A stretch of DNA of 64,000 bases from Lachnospiraceae bacterium (GCA_019421365.1 JAHZFJ010000004.1:128734-192733), one strand, 5' to 3'. Positions 19,071 to 28,575 are shown, counted from the stretch's first letter. Notes: generated by a model from the letters alone, not told the origin. Made by a program: numbers and translations.

Positions 19071-19859
19071 TTATGTTAGATCACATATTTCCCTTATCTT
19101 AGTAGTCACTCCGTCTTCATCGTTGCTAGTAGTTTCAAAGCGAGAAGCTTTCTTTAGGTCTTCATGTGCATTTGCCATTGCAAAACTATAATAAACACTT
19201 TGCATCATCTCAAGATCATTGAGATAATCACCAAAAGCCATGGATTCTTCTGGAGCAATGTGGTACAAGCTTTGAATTTCTTTGATGGCAGTTCCTTTGT
19301 TAATACCTTTTTTCATACAGTCTAGCCAGACAAAACCAGCTACACTTAGCTGCAATTTTTCCTTATAAGGTAAGAACTTCGGATAGCTACCTTCTTCTGC
19401 ACCATTTAGGTCACATACAGTATATTTTATAACGCGTTCATTAAGTTTAGTTAAATCATCAACTACCGTGTATTTGACATAATATTTTTCTAATTCTGTG
19501 AGGAATGCTGAATCGGTGGATTCTACAAAGGCACCGTTTGTTGTACAAACAACAGAATATGCACGAGAGATTTCTCTTGTAATCAAGATGAGTTCTGTAA
19601 TAATAGAATTGTCAATTGCATGAACAGCAATTTCTTTTCCTTGATATACAACATGAGAACCGTTGTCTGCGATGTATAAAATATTAGGGCTCAAGGGTTC
19701 GAAGCTTTGTTTTAAAGTTAGATATGGCCGACCACTTGCTACAGAGAATACGATGCTATGAGCGTGTAAGGTTTGAATTAATTCTGTTAAATCTTCAGGT
19801 AGTGTATGATCGCTATGAAGAAGTGTTCCATCTATGTCAGTTGCTATTAATTTAATCAT
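19071..19859 (-). CDS. Cof-type HAD phosphatase
   Basis: Cytoplasmic phosphatase of 262 residues in the HAD IIB (Cof) group. Motif I is DIDGTLLHSDH with nucleophile D8, motif II is the serine in SVASGRP, and motif IV is FGDYLNDLEMM near residue 218. Such enzymes dephosphorylate sugar phosphates or similar small metabolites; the exact substrate cannot be told. An AAAGGA site precedes the ATG. It is the first gene of a two-gene unit with sfsA. Confidence 0.9.
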   Translation of the reverse strand: MIKLIATDIDGTLLHSDHTLPEDLTELIQTLHAHSIVFSVASGRPYLTLKQSFEPLSPNILYIADNGSHVVYQGKEIAVHAIDNSIITELILITREISRAYSVVCTTNGAFVESTDSAFLTELEKYYVKYTVVDDLTKLNERVIKYTVCDLNGAEEGSYPKFLPYKEKLQLSVAGFVWLDCMKKGINKGTAIKEIQSLYHIAPEESMAFGDYLNDLEMMQSVYYSFAMANAHEDLKKASRFETTSNDEDGVTTKIREICDLT

Positions 19860-20011
19860 TAGAATGTCCTTTCTGCTTGTAAATGTATATGTTGTATATT
19901 GTATCTTAGTTTTTCGATATTCACAATATAGAAGTGTTACAGTTCTTGATAAGGAAAATATTACCGTATAAACGATTCAATCAAAGAGTTGCATTAGAAG
20001 AGATTCCTTAG

Positions 20012-20040
20012 TTGACTTGCTTTTGAGATAATGATAGGAT
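20012..20040 (+). promoter_or_regulatory. Probable promoter for rnhA
   Basis: TTGACT (20012-20017), a 17-base spacer and TAGGAT (20035-20040), about 45 bases upstream of the start. Confidence 0.5.
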
Positions 20041-20085
20041 GTCTTAAAAGAATTAGACAGATATAAGGAAGGAGCATAGTTATTA

Positions 20086-20688
20086 ATGCCAAGTAAATTT
20101 TATGCTGTACGTAAGGGAAGAAAAACAGGTGTCTTTAATACATGGGCAGAATGCCAAACACAAATTAATGGATTTAGCGGAGCGGAATATAAAAGTTTTA
20201 AGACGAGCGAGGAAGCAATAGATTATGTAAAGGGTGAAAAAAAGATAGAAAGAAGTCCTGTAGAGGACCACGAAAAAGCAATTGCCTATGTAGACGGTAG
20301 TTATAACGTGCACACAAAGGAATATAGTTATGGTGCAGTTTTACTCCATATGGGTAAAGAATACGAATATAGTGAAAAGGGTTCGGATTCTTCATTAGCA
20401 GATATGCGTAATGTAGCAGGAGAGATTTTAGGGGCACGCAAGATGATGGAATTATGCGTGAAGAATAATATCAAGGAATTAGACATTTATTATGATTATG
20501 AAGGAATAGAAAAATGGTGTACAGGTGCTTGGCAGGCTAAGAAAGAAGGAACACAAGCATATCGTGATGCCTATAATGCCATGAAAACAAGTTTGCATGT
20601 TAATTTCCATAAGGTAGCAGCACATACAGGTGTTGAACTAAATGAAAGAGTAGACCAACTAGCAAAGAAAGCTCTTGGGATTGCATAA
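20086..20688 (+). CDS. rnhA: Ribonuclease H with N-terminal viroplasmin-like domain
   Basis: Protein of 200 residues. Residues 4-45 (KFYAVRKGRKTGVFNTWAE) are the caulimovirus viroplasmin-like RNA/DNA-hybrid-binding domain found on many Firmicutes RNases HI. The catalytic core starts at about 65 and has the four acidic residues in AYVDGSYN, NVAGEILGA, IYYDYEG and NERVDQLAKKA. It degrades RNA in RNA/DNA hybrids such as R-loops. GGAAGGAG precedes the start. The next gene begins 25 bases after its stop. Confidence 0.93.
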   Translation: MPSKFYAVRKGRKTGVFNTWAECQTQINGFSGAEYKSFKTSEEAIDYVKGEKKIERSPVEDHEKAIAYVDGSYNVHTKEYSYGAVLLHMGKEYEYSEKGSDSSLADMRNVAGEILGARKMMELCVKNNIKELDIYYDYEGIEKWCTGAWQAKKEGTQAYRDAYNAMKTSLHVNFHKVAAHTGVELNERVDQLAKKALGIA

Positions 20689-20713
20689 TAAACATAAGAA
20701 GGAAGGTTACAAA

Positions 20714-21388
20714 ATGGACAATAAGAAGATAAAAGTTGTTTGTATGGGTGACAGTATTACAGAAGGTTTTGGACTTGGAGACGACGAGCGAGTATATTAT
20801 CCAAGTGTATTACAAGAACTACTTGGAGATTCTTATGAAGTATTTAATAAAGGAGTATCGGGTAGTTGTGCGACGAATACGACTCTAAGTGATGGAAGAA
20901 TTGTAGGGTATCCGTATCCAAGACAACCAAGATATCATGAGGGACTTGCCATTAAAGGTGATATCTATATTGTCATGCTTGGAACAAATGATGCACAAGA
21001 TGGAAGATACGATGTAGAAGAAGGACAAGACCCTTGTAGTATTCTAATTGATTACGAACCACAATTTACTCAGTCACTTCAAAGCATCGTTGATGATATT
21101 AGAAATAGTAATCCTCAAGCGCAAATCTATATTATAAAGCCAGTTCCAATCTTAAAATGTATCTGGAGAAAGCATCAACAACGATACTTAGAGAGATTGT
21201 TTCCTCATTATGACGAGGTAGTGCAAGCGAATGACAATATGGTTTTACTTTCTGCATTTGATGCATTTATGTCATATAAGGAAAAACCATTAGAAGTGTT
21301 ATATCAAGAGGATGGATTGCATCCGAACGCGGACGGTGCTAAAATAATTGCAACAACAGTTTATAATGGATTAAAAGAGAATATGTAA
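20714..21388 (+). CDS. SGNH/GDSL hydrolase
   Basis: Cytoplasmic protein of 224 residues. Block I is CMGDSITEG with nucleophile S14, block III is MLGTNDAQDG and block V is DGLHPNADG with the catalytic aspartate and histidine. The fold is shared by carbohydrate acetyl-esterases and lipases. I chose the ATG at 20714 because GGAAGG lies eight bases before it; an in-frame ATG 13 codons earlier lies inside the end of rnhA. No signal peptide is present, so it may deacetylate imported oligosaccharides, which is inference. It is co-directional with rnhA and ends at a strong terminator. Confidence 0.88.
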   Translation: MDNKKIKVVCMGDSITEGFGLGDDERVYYPSVLQELLGDSYEVFNKGVSGSCATNTTLSDGRIVGYPYPRQPRYHEGLAIKGDIYIVMLGTNDAQDGRYDVEEGQDPCSILIDYEPQFTQSLQSIVDDIRNSNPQAQIYIIKPVPILKCIWRKHQQRYLERLFPHYDEVVQANDNMVLLSAFDAFMSYKEKPLEVLYQEDGLHPNADGAKIIATTVYNGLKENM

Positions 21389-21395
21389 TTACAAG

Positions 21396-21449
21396 CCTTT
21401 GTAGATGAATCAACGTGTATTATTCATTATCATCTACAAAGGTTTTTTT
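21396..21449 (+). terminator. Intrinsic terminator after SGNH hydrolase
   Basis: CCTTTGTAGATGA (21396-21408) pairs perfectly with TCATCTACAAAGG (21430-21442), followed by seven T. Confidence 0.92.
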
Positions 21450-21606
21450 GTGGTAATAAATGTAACAGTAGCTACATATAATTGTTCTATGCGTGTTTAT
21501 GATAAAAAGAAAAGCTCATCAATAATTAATACGCATAAATGTTGTTACATGGAGAGATATAAAGAATACATGTAAAGAAATTTAGCAAAAACATAGGAGG
21601 TCTAGG

Positions 21607-22461
21607 GTGAGACAAATACTGACGAAATTTAGAGTAGGCGATATGCTGTTATTATATCTATATGATATGAATAATGATAGAATCGGCTTAAGTATAGTAC
21701 CAGAGATTTTTGAAGATGAGATTACTTTAGAAGGAGATATAAAGATAGAACCTTTGATTCATCTAAAGCTTGTTGGAGATAGGTATATTGGTGGATTTTC
21801 ACATGGCATGGCGATAAATGACCTTGCCAAAGAGTTAACATTTAGTGAGCAATATGTAGAACGTAATATGGATACTAAGACCATAGTAACCGTATTAGAG
21901 AGTAAGAAGGTGGTTGCATATCATAAGGTTAGGTACCAGGAAGATGCAAATACTATAACGGTAACCACAGAAATAGAGAATCGATTTATTAATCCGATTT
22001 CAATTGAGATGGTTTCTAATTTTTCAATCAGTGGGTGGCCAATTATTGAAAATGGAATACAATCTAATGATTTGAGTCGTTACGGTGTTCAAAGTATTCA
22101 CTGTGGACAAGTTGGAGATTCGCAAGTGAAGGAATATCTCCAAGTGGGAGTAGTAGAAGATATCAAACATGGGATATGCCTTGGCGCCATGGTAGATTAT
22201 GATGAACCTTGGCAAATAGACGTTTATAATTACGATGATCGCTTTGCTGTGGTAGGTGGATTAAGAGATAGTAATAAAGTTCACTGGAATAAAATATTAC
22301 AAAGTGGAGAGATCTTTGCCACACCAGAAACTATGATTAGTGTTGTAGCTGGAGATGAGGAAATGGTTCGAGGTCGATTCGCTCAGGAAATCCAACTATC
22401 AAAGACTGAATCTGAATGTACAGATGAGGCAGACCTAGTTCTTCTTAAGAAATTGGGATAG
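21607..22461 (+). pseudogene. Orphan GH36-like N-terminal domain, catalytic barrel missing
   Basis: The frame encodes 284 residues that resemble only the N-terminal beta-supersandwich of GH36 alpha-galactosidases. Matching features are the GFSHGMAIND stretch, the paired-strand region ending in VSNFSISGWP, and the run GLRDSNKVHWNKIL followed by IFATPETMISVVAGDEE. Complete GH36 enzymes have about 700 residues; the TIM barrel with both catalytic aspartates is absent, and the frame stops 32 bases before the tail of a converging AraC gene. The GTG start has a perfect AGGAGG six bases upstream, so it may still be translated. It is either a deletion remnant or a stand-alone domain; I favour a remnant. 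Confidence 0.6.
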
Positions 22462-22493
22462 AAACATGGTGTGGCAATAAATCAAAGTACATC

Positions 22494-23366
22494 CTAGTAG
22501 TCATCTGAGCTATCTTTGAATGGCGGATCGCTGAGAGAATGGATACGATATTCAGAAGGTGATAACCCAGTTACTTTTTTGAATGCATGAGTAAAATTGT
22601 GACTATCGCTGTATCCAAGACTATATGCAATCTGTGCAATTGTTTTGTGGGTTGTTGTTAATTCCGCTTTTGCATGTTCAATCATTTCTTTTATTAGATA
22701 CTGTTTTAATGGTATGCCCGACATTTGTTTGAAGAAGGTTGAGATGTATTTCTCGTGGTAACCAAAGTAAGCGGCTAAGTCAGACACACGAATAACACCG
22801 AATTTATTCCAGGTAACATAATCAAGGATATCCTGATACAATTGCTCCTTACTAGAGGTTTGTTTATCCACAATGTGAGCTTGTTGGTTATATAATTCCA
22901 AGAGAACACCAAGTGCTAGGGTATTCGATGTGTATGCATGATGATATCTGCGGTCAGTTTCTTGAAGTTGACTTAATAATATGGTGATACGTTCCATATT
23001 AGGTATAACTCCATGGTTTGGAAGAACTATGGGGTTATTTTTATGTAATTGATCTGTAATAATACTGGATAAAGGCGCAGTGAAATGCAACCAATAAAAG
23101 GATGCATACGAAGGTTTGAAACCATATTGTTTCTTTGCCGGGTGCATAATTAGATATTCTCCACGAGAGATTGTATAATGTCTATTCTCATCAGCGATAT
23201 GTAACGTACCATCAATCATAAAGAATATTTCATATTCATGTAACTCTCGACTCATATGTGTCCATTCAGCTGAAGTAGCGGTAAAAATTCCAGTCCATAT
23301 ATAGCGAAAATCTTCTGAGTTCATTAATTCATTAAGAAGTAAACTCCAATTCTTATTGTATAACAT
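22494..23366 (-). CDS. AraC-family transcriptional regulator
   Basis: Protein of 290 residues with an N-terminal cupin-type sensing domain (about 1-165, containing ELHEYEIFFMIDG and HPAKKQYGF) and a C-terminal double helix-turn-helix (about 190-285; VSDLAAYFGYHEKYISTFFKQ and IAQIAYSLGYSDSHNFTHAF). It is divergent from the GH127 gene with 246 bases between them, and is its likely regulator. An inverted repeat AACGCC/GGCGTT at 23441-23454 lies in this gap and is a possible operator. Confidence 0.9.
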   Translation of the reverse strand: MLYNKNWSLLLNELMNSEDFRYIWTGIFTATSAEWTHMSRELHEYEIFFMIDGTLHIADENRHYTISRGEYLIMHPAKKQYGFKPSYASFYWLHFTAPLSSIITDQLHKNNPIVLPNHGVIPNMERITILLSQLQETDRRYHHAYTSNTLALGVLLELYNQQAHIVDKQTSSKEQLYQDILDYVTWNKFGVIRVSDLAAYFGYHEKYISTFFKQMSGIPLKQYLIKEMIEHAKAELTTTHKTIAQIAYSLGYSDSHNFTHAFKKVTGLSPSEYRIHSLSDPPFKDSSDDY

Positions 23367-23440
23367 CTTACAAAATCACACCTCCTATAACCTAATAGTA
23401 TTTACTAAGTGTAGCGATTGATTGTAATATATAGGAAAGC

Positions 23441-23454
23441 AACGCCGAGGCGTT
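23441..23454. promoter_or_regulatory. Candidate operator in the AraC/GH127 gap
   Basis: AACGCC, a 2-base centre, GGCGTT: a GC-rich palindrome in an AT-rich divergent promoter region. Its role is guessed from position. Confidence 0.3.
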
Positions 23455-23612
23455 CTTAGAAGAATTAATCGTAATTCATATGAGTTTAGTATATCTAGTT
23501 TTACCTGAATTCGCAAGTAATAATATGCGGAATATTGAAAAATCACACCTTAGTAGGAGTGGAGTAATAACTTAGATATACTTGAAAGGGCCAGTGATAG
23601 GAGGAATTAGTA

Positions 23613-25634
23613 ATGAATCAGAAAGAGTATAGTAAACCACTTAGTTTAAAGAAAATTGAAGTTACAGATGCTTTTTGGAAAAAAGAGATGGAGTTAATAC
23701 GAAAGGAAGTTATCCCATATCAATGGGAGGCTTTGAATGATCGTGTAGAAGGTGCTGCGCCAAGCTATTGTATGAGGAATTTTAAAATAGCTGGGGAACT
23801 TACGAGAGCAAGAAATATAGATAAGAATACGCCAAAATCAATTGAAATTGATTGGAAGGAATTTGAGTATCTTCCAAAGGAACAAAATAAATTGGAGAAA
23901 CGTTTTTACGGATTTGTATTCCAAGATAGTGATTTTGCCAAATGGATTGAAGCGGTAGCGTATTCCTTAACACAACATCCAGATGAGCAATTAGAAAAAA
24001 TTGCAGATGAAGCCATTGATCTTGTATGTGAAGCACAGCAATCTAATGGTTATCTGGATACCTTCTACATAATCAATGACATGAATAAAGTATTCACTAA
24101 TCTTAGAGATCATCATGAATTATATTGTTTCGGACATTTAGCAGAAGGTGCAGTAGCGTATTATCAAGCGACAGGAAAAGATAAATTACTTAATGCAGCA
24201 AGACGTTATGCAGATTATATTGATACTATATTCGGTGAAGATGAGGGAAAATCCAAGGGATATCCTGGGCACGAAATTGCAGAGATGGCACTTGTACGTC
24301 TATATGATGTAACAGGCGATAAGAGGTATCTTAAATTAAGTGAATATTTCGTAAATCAAAGAGGGCAGCAACCGTATTATTTTGACGTGGAGTTTGGTGT
24401 AGAAGTAAAGAATGTGGAAGAACTCCGTTATCAGTACCATCAAGCACATCTACCTGTTCGTGAGCAAAGAGATGCGGTAGGTCATGCGGTCCGTGCAACA
24501 TATCTGTATTCTGCAATGGCGGATTTGGCTAGATTAACGAGTGATGAGTCATTATATGATGCTTGTCTTAATCTATGGAATAGCATTGTTGACCGTAAGA
24601 TGTATATAACCGGTGGAATTGGTGGAACGAATATTGGTGAGGCATTTTCATTTGATTATGACTTACCAAATGATACAGCATATGCAGAAACCTGTGCTTC
24701 CATTGGATTAGTTTTCTTTGCGAGAAGAATGTTAGAAATCAAAGCGGATTCAAGGTTTGCAGATGTGATGGAGAGAACCTTATATAATGGAGTACTTAGT
24801 GGTATGGCACTTGATGGAAAGAGCTTCTTCTATGTAAATCCACTAGAAGTAAATCCCGTTGCCTGTAGAGAGGATGCAAGAAAGCATCATGTCAAAGCAA
24901 GTAGACAAAAATGGTTTGGCTGTGCGTGCTGTCCACCGAATATAGCAAGGTTAGTAAGTTCTATCGGTTCATATGCTTATACGGAATCTGAGGATACTAT
25001 ATACATACACCTTTATATGGGATCTGTCATTCACAAGGAGATAGGAGAACATTCTTTAGAAGTAAAAGTGGAATCTGGATTTCCTTGGAAGGGTAATGTG
25101 ACCATACAGGTAGAGGCAAGTTCACCAGTTGAAAGTACGTTAGCACTTCGTATACCTGACTGGTGTGATAAGTATACGATTAGTGAGTTACAAGAGGATG
25201 AAACGGTAATTAAGGATGGTTATCTATATATAACAAAGACATGGAGTGGACAGGAAGAAATACATCTTGATTTCTCAATGGAATCAAAGATTGTCCATGC
25301 AAATAAAAAGGTACGTGAGAATATAGGCAAGGTAGCTATAGTAAGAGGACCAATCGTCTATTGCTTAGAGAGTATTGATAACGGGGAAGATCTTCAACTG
25401 ATTCGGATTGATGAGATGGATTGTAAAATTGATGAGGTTATGGGGCAGATAGGTGATGAGGCGGTTGTAAAACTTACGATGCCAGGAGAAAGAGCCATAA
25501 TTAGTAATGAAAATGAATCATTATATAATACTAATGAGATAGAATACGAAAAAGTGATGCTAACATTAATACCATATTATACCTGGGCTAACCGTGGTGA
25601 AGATGAGATGATGGTATGGATTCGACAAAAATAA
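23613..25634 (+). CDS. GH127 beta-L-arabinofuranosidase
   Basis: Cytoplasmic enzyme of 673 residues, close to HypBA1 of Bifidobacterium (about 660). The zinc/cysteine site is complete: E359 and C361 in AYAETCAS, and C439/C440 in WFGCACCPPN, with the HypBA1-type nucleophile among them. E343 in NIGEAF lies 16 residues before E359, just as the acid/base E322 lies before E338 in HypBA1. The (alpha/alpha)6 barrel is followed by beta-sandwich domains. It releases L-arabinofuranose from beta-linked arabino-oligosaccharides such as those of hydroxyproline-rich plant glycoproteins. No signal peptide is present. GGAGG precedes the ATG and a divergent AraC gene probably controls it. Confidence 0.92.
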   Translation: MNQKEYSKPLSLKKIEVTDAFWKKEMELIRKEVIPYQWEALNDRVEGAAPSYCMRNFKIAGELTRARNIDKNTPKSIEIDWKEFEYLPKEQNKLEKRFYGFVFQDSDFAKWIEAVAYSLTQHPDEQLEKIADEAIDLVCEAQQSNGYLDTFYIINDMNKVFTNLRDHHELYCFGHLAEGAVAYYQATGKDKLLNAARRYADYIDTIFGEDEGKSKGYPGHEIAEMALVRLYDVTGDKRYLKLSEYFVNQRGQQPYYFDVEFGVEVKNVEELRYQYHQAHLPVREQRDAVGHAVRATYLYSAMADLARLTSDESLYDACLNLWNSIVDRKMYITGGIGGTNIGEAFSFDYDLPNDTAYAETCASIGLVFFARRMLEIKADSRFADVMERTLYNGVLSGMALDGKSFFYVNPLEVNPVACREDARKHHVKASRQKWFGCACCPPNIARLVSSIGSYAYTESEDTIYIHLYMGSVIHKEIGEHSLEVKVESGFPWKGNVTIQVEASSPVESTLALRIPDWCDKYTISELQEDETVIKDGYLYITKTWSGQEEIHLDFSMESKIVHANKKVRENIGKVAIVRGPIVYCLESIDNGEDLQLIRIDEMDCKIDEVMGQIGDEAVVKLTMPGERAIISNENESLYNTNEIEYEKVMLTLIPYYTWANRGEDEMMVWIRQK

Positions 25635-25779
25635 CCACGTAGTAATTAAAACTATATAATTAAGATGCAGATACTATTATATATTGACTAAAATACTTAA
25701 CAAGTGTATACTGATGATAGTTTGAATATCAAACTAATTGAAGATGCTATACAATTACAGTATAGGAGGGTATATAACT

Positions 25780-26835
25780 ATGTTAATGAAGCCACTTATT
25801 ATAGGACAATTAAAATCTCGTTTACCAATTATTCAAGGAGGTATGGGAGTTGGAATCAGTCGATCAAACCTAGCTGGTGCAGTTGCACTAGAAGGAGGAA
25901 TTGGTATTATATCAACTGCTCAGATTGGATATGATGAGGAAGATTTCAGTAGAAATCCAATTGATGCAAACTTACATGCAATTAAGAAGCACCTAAACCG
26001 CGCAAAAGAAATAGCAAAAGGCGGAATCGTCGGTGTTAATATTATGGTAGCAACAAAACAATACGCAGAGTATGTAAAGACAGCCGTCGAAGCCAAAGCA
26101 GATGTTATAATTAGTGGTGCTGGATTACCAATCAATTTGCCAGAGCTAGTAAAAGGTAGTGTTAGCAAAATTGCTCCAATCGTATCAAGCCTAAAGGCAA
26201 CTGCGATCATACTTAAGATGTGGGATAGAAAGTATAATCGAACAGCCGATTTTATTGTAATTGAAGGTCCATTAGCAGGTGGACATCTAGGGTTTCATGA
26301 GGAAGAGTTAGTAGATATTGATATGGCTGCATATGAGGAAGAGATTAAGAAGATTATACATTTTAAGAAGGAATATGAAGAAAAATATAATCAAGAAATC
26401 CCTGTTATTGTTGCAGGTGGAATCTTCGACAGAGAAGATGCAAAGCGAGCACTATTAGCAGGAGCAGATGGCATACAAGTTGGAACAAGATTTGTTACAA
26501 CGAAAGAATGCGATGCACCTGACGATTACAAACAAGCGTATATTAATTGTAAGAAAGAAGATATTCGTATCATAAAGAGTCCAGTAGGAATGCCTGGTAG
26601 AGCGATTTGGAATCCATTTCTTGAAAAGATTTCAAAAGAAAGAAATGAGATTAAGCATTGCTTCAGATGCCTAGAACATTGCAATCCTGCAGAAGTACCA
26701 TATTGTATAACAAAGGCATTAACCAACGCGGTAGAGGGTAAGTTAGACGAAGGTCTGATATTCTGTGGTGACAATGCGTACCGACTAGAGGAGATTACTA
26801 CAGTTAAGAAAGTAATGGAAGAATTGATAGTATAA
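25780..26835 (+). CDS. NAD(P)H-dependent flavin oxidoreductase (nitronate monooxygenase family)
   Basis: TIM-barrel FMN enzyme of 351 residues. It opens with LPIIQGGMGVGIS, has the active-site histidine region EGPLAGGHLGFH (near 165) and the FMN-phosphate motif VAGGIF plus GADGIQVGTRF. The C-terminal part has clustered cysteines (CFRCLEHCNPAEVPYC) typical of a clostridial subgroup. The family covers nitronate monooxygenases, FabK-like enoyl reductases and uncharacterised oxidoreductases, so the substrate is open. I chose the ATG at 25780 because GGAGGG lies ten bases upstream. No functional link to its neighbours is apparent. Confidence 0.85.
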   Translation: MLMKPLIIGQLKSRLPIIQGGMGVGISRSNLAGAVALEGGIGIISTAQIGYDEEDFSRNPIDANLHAIKKHLNRAKEIAKGGIVGVNIMVATKQYAEYVKTAVEAKADVIISGAGLPINLPELVKGSVSKIAPIVSSLKATAIILKMWDRKYNRTADFIVIEGPLAGGHLGFHEEELVDIDMAAYEEEIKKIIHFKKEYEEKYNQEIPVIVAGGIFDREDAKRALLAGADGIQVGTRFVTTKECDAPDDYKQAYINCKKEDIRIIKSPVGMPGRAIWNPFLEKISKERNEIKHCFRCLEHCNPAEVPYCITKALTNAVEGKLDEGLIFCGDNAYRLEEITTVKKVMEELIV

Positions 26836-26909
26836 TTGATTTTATAAGGTATGTTTATAATTCATATAAATGTCTAAGTAGACAGTGCCCGAAGCAATGA
26901 TAGATGTAG

Positions 26910-26939
26910 TTGACGTTTGGAATGGAAACATGATACAAT
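26910..26939 (+). promoter_or_regulatory. Probable promoter for trpB
   Basis: TTGACG (26910-26915), an 18-base spacer and TACAAT (26934-26939). The leader to the trpB start is about 105 bases; I saw no trp-codon leader peptide or T-box in it. Confidence 0.6.
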
Positions 26940-27052
26940 TAGTTTATCGATTTAAAACGTTGAAGTGATTGCGCTGATGTACATGTTACATTATGTTGAC
27001 CAATACCAAGGTTAAATATATGGGCGAAAGAAACGCAGAAAAGAGGAGATAT

Positions 27053-28267
27053 ATGGATTACAGAACATACCTAAGAAACTACCCTGATAAAGGGGGAAGA
27101 TTTGGACCTTATGGTGGTGCTTATCTTTCAGATGAATTAAGACCAGCGTTCGAAGAGATTAACGATGCATATCAAACGATTTGTCATTCTTCTCAATTCA
27201 TTAGTGAACTACGAAGAATCAGAAAGGAATTCCAAGGAAGACCAACACCAGTGTATCACTGTGAAAGATTATCTAGAAAGTACGGCAATTGTCAGATCTA
27301 TCTTAAACGAGAAGATTTAAATCATACAGGTGCACATAAATTAAATCATTGTATGGGGGAAGGATTACTTGCCAAATACATGGGTAAGAAACGATTAATA
27401 GCAGAGACAGGTGCAGGGCAACATGGTGTTGCACTTGCAACAGCAGCAGCATTCTTTGGATTAGAATGCGAGATACATATGGGTGAAGTGGATATTGCCA
27501 AACAAGCACCAAACGTAACTAGAATGCAAATTCTTGGTGCAAAGGTTGTTCCAGTTTCATCTGGACTTAAGACATTGAAAGAAGCGGTAGATTCAGCATT
27601 TGAATCATATGCTAAGAACTATAAAGATTCTATCTACTGTATTGGTTCGGCACTTGGACCACATCCATTTCCATTAATGGTACGTGACTTCCAGTCGGTT
27701 ATAGGATATGAAGCAAAGGATCAATTTAAAGAGATGACAGGTTTATTACCTGATGTAGTTACTGCTTGTGTTGGTGGAGGAAGTAACTCAGCAGGTATGT
27801 TTATTCCGTTCTTAGAGGAACCAGTTGACATAGTTGGTGTAGAGCCACTTGGGAGAGGTACTAAGCTTGGTGATCATGCTGCTTCTATGACATATGGTGA
27901 GAAAGGCGTAATGCATGGATTTGAAAGCATTATGCTAAAGGATGATAAGGGAGAACCAGCACCAGTGTATTCCATTGCTAGTGGTCTTGATTATCCTTCC
28001 GTTGGACCAGAGCATGCATTCTTACATGACCTTGGAAGAATTGAGTATACAACAGCATCGGATGAAGAAGCTATGAATGCATTCTTTCAATTATCACGAT
28101 TAGAAGGTATCATTCCTGCCATTGAAAGTTCACATGCTGTGGCATACGCAATCCGTAAGGCACAGGAGATGAAGCAAGGTTCTATACTTGTTTGTTTAAG
28201 TGGACGGGGGGATAAGGATATAGATTATGTAGTAGAACATTATGGACTTGGAGAACAGTTTTTATAA
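27053..28267 (+). CDS. trpB: Tryptophan synthase beta chain, solitary
   Basis: PLP enzyme of 404 residues, normal TrpB1 length. The PLP lysine is K96 in HTGAHKLNH, the glutamate of catalysis is in LIAETGAGQHG, and the phosphate loop is VGGGSNSAGMF. It condenses indole with serine. I chose the ATG at 27053, with AAGAGGAG just upstream; an in-frame TTG 20 codons earlier lacks a site. No trpA or other trp gene is adjacent, and the gene has its own promoter and terminator. Such orphans either salvage indole or serve trp genes elsewhere. HTGAHKLNH differs slightly from the usual HKIN, but the fold motifs are intact. Confidence 0.9.
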   Translation: MDYRTYLRNYPDKGGRFGPYGGAYLSDELRPAFEEINDAYQTICHSSQFISELRRIRKEFQGRPTPVYHCERLSRKYGNCQIYLKREDLNHTGAHKLNHCMGEGLLAKYMGKKRLIAETGAGQHGVALATAAAFFGLECEIHMGEVDIAKQAPNVTRMQILGAKVVPVSSGLKTLKEAVDSAFESYAKNYKDSIYCIGSALGPHPFPLMVRDFQSVIGYEAKDQFKEMTGLLPDVVTACVGGGSNSAGMFIPFLEEPVDIVGVEPLGRGTKLGDHAASMTYGEKGVMHGFESIMLKDDKGEPAPVYSIASGLDYPSVGPEHAFLHDLGRIEYTTASDEEAMNAFFQLSRLEGIIPAIESSHAVAYAIRKAQEMKQGSILVCLSGRGDKDIDYVVEHYGLGEQFL

Positions 28268-28270
28268 ATT

Positions 28271-28320
28271 GAAGGATAGTAGTTGTAATAATGTATTTAC
28301 AGCTACTATCCTTCTTATTT
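28271..28320 (+). terminator. Intrinsic terminator after trpB
   Basis: GAAGGATAGTAG (28271-28282) pairs with CTACTATCCTTC (28303-28314), followed by a T-rich tract. Confidence 0.85.
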
Positions 28321-28352
28321 TTCTTGTTTATAATTGTATAAATTCAGGATCT

Positions 28353-28512
28353 GATACAAGTACGTATTTTACACATATCTATGTGGAAGGGGAATATCTT
28401 AATAAAAAGCGTTTTGACTATGCAGTTTCATTATTGATATCCACAGATTATAAAGTTTATGATGTAGCAGAACAGAGGTGGATTTCGTGATACAAGGAGT
28501 TTTAATGAGTTA
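28353..28512 (+). pseudogene. Frameshifted fragment of an AraC-type DNA-binding domain
   Basis: One frame reads EYLNKKRFDYAVSLLISTD then YKVYDVAEQ, the end of the first and start of the second helix-turn-helix of an AraC/YesN regulator. The frame then runs into a stop, but shifting by one base at about 28475 gives GGFRDTRSFNEL, the normal continuation of that motif (VGFRDTRSFNRVFK in related proteins). Nothing of the rest of the gene is recognisable on either side. This is a decayed regulator fragment lying between trpB and the polysaccharide locus. Confidence 0.6.
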
Positions 28513-28536
28513 TAATTGTAGAGATAGTTTTAGTAG

Positions 28537-28575
28537 ATAGTCGTCTTACTCTTGGATGAGAGTTGGGACGACTAT
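28537..28575 (+). terminator. Hairpin, possible terminator
   Basis: ATAGTCGTC (28537-28545) pairs with GACGACTAT (28567-28575), followed by TTT only. It may be the old terminator of the regulator remnant upstream. Confidence 0.4.

Noticed and set aside
28242..28490. An 82-codon frame starting inside the end of trpB taken as a whole gene
   Set aside because: Its first third lies in trpB and its terminator; only the AraC-like tail is meaningful, and that is reported as a pseudogene.
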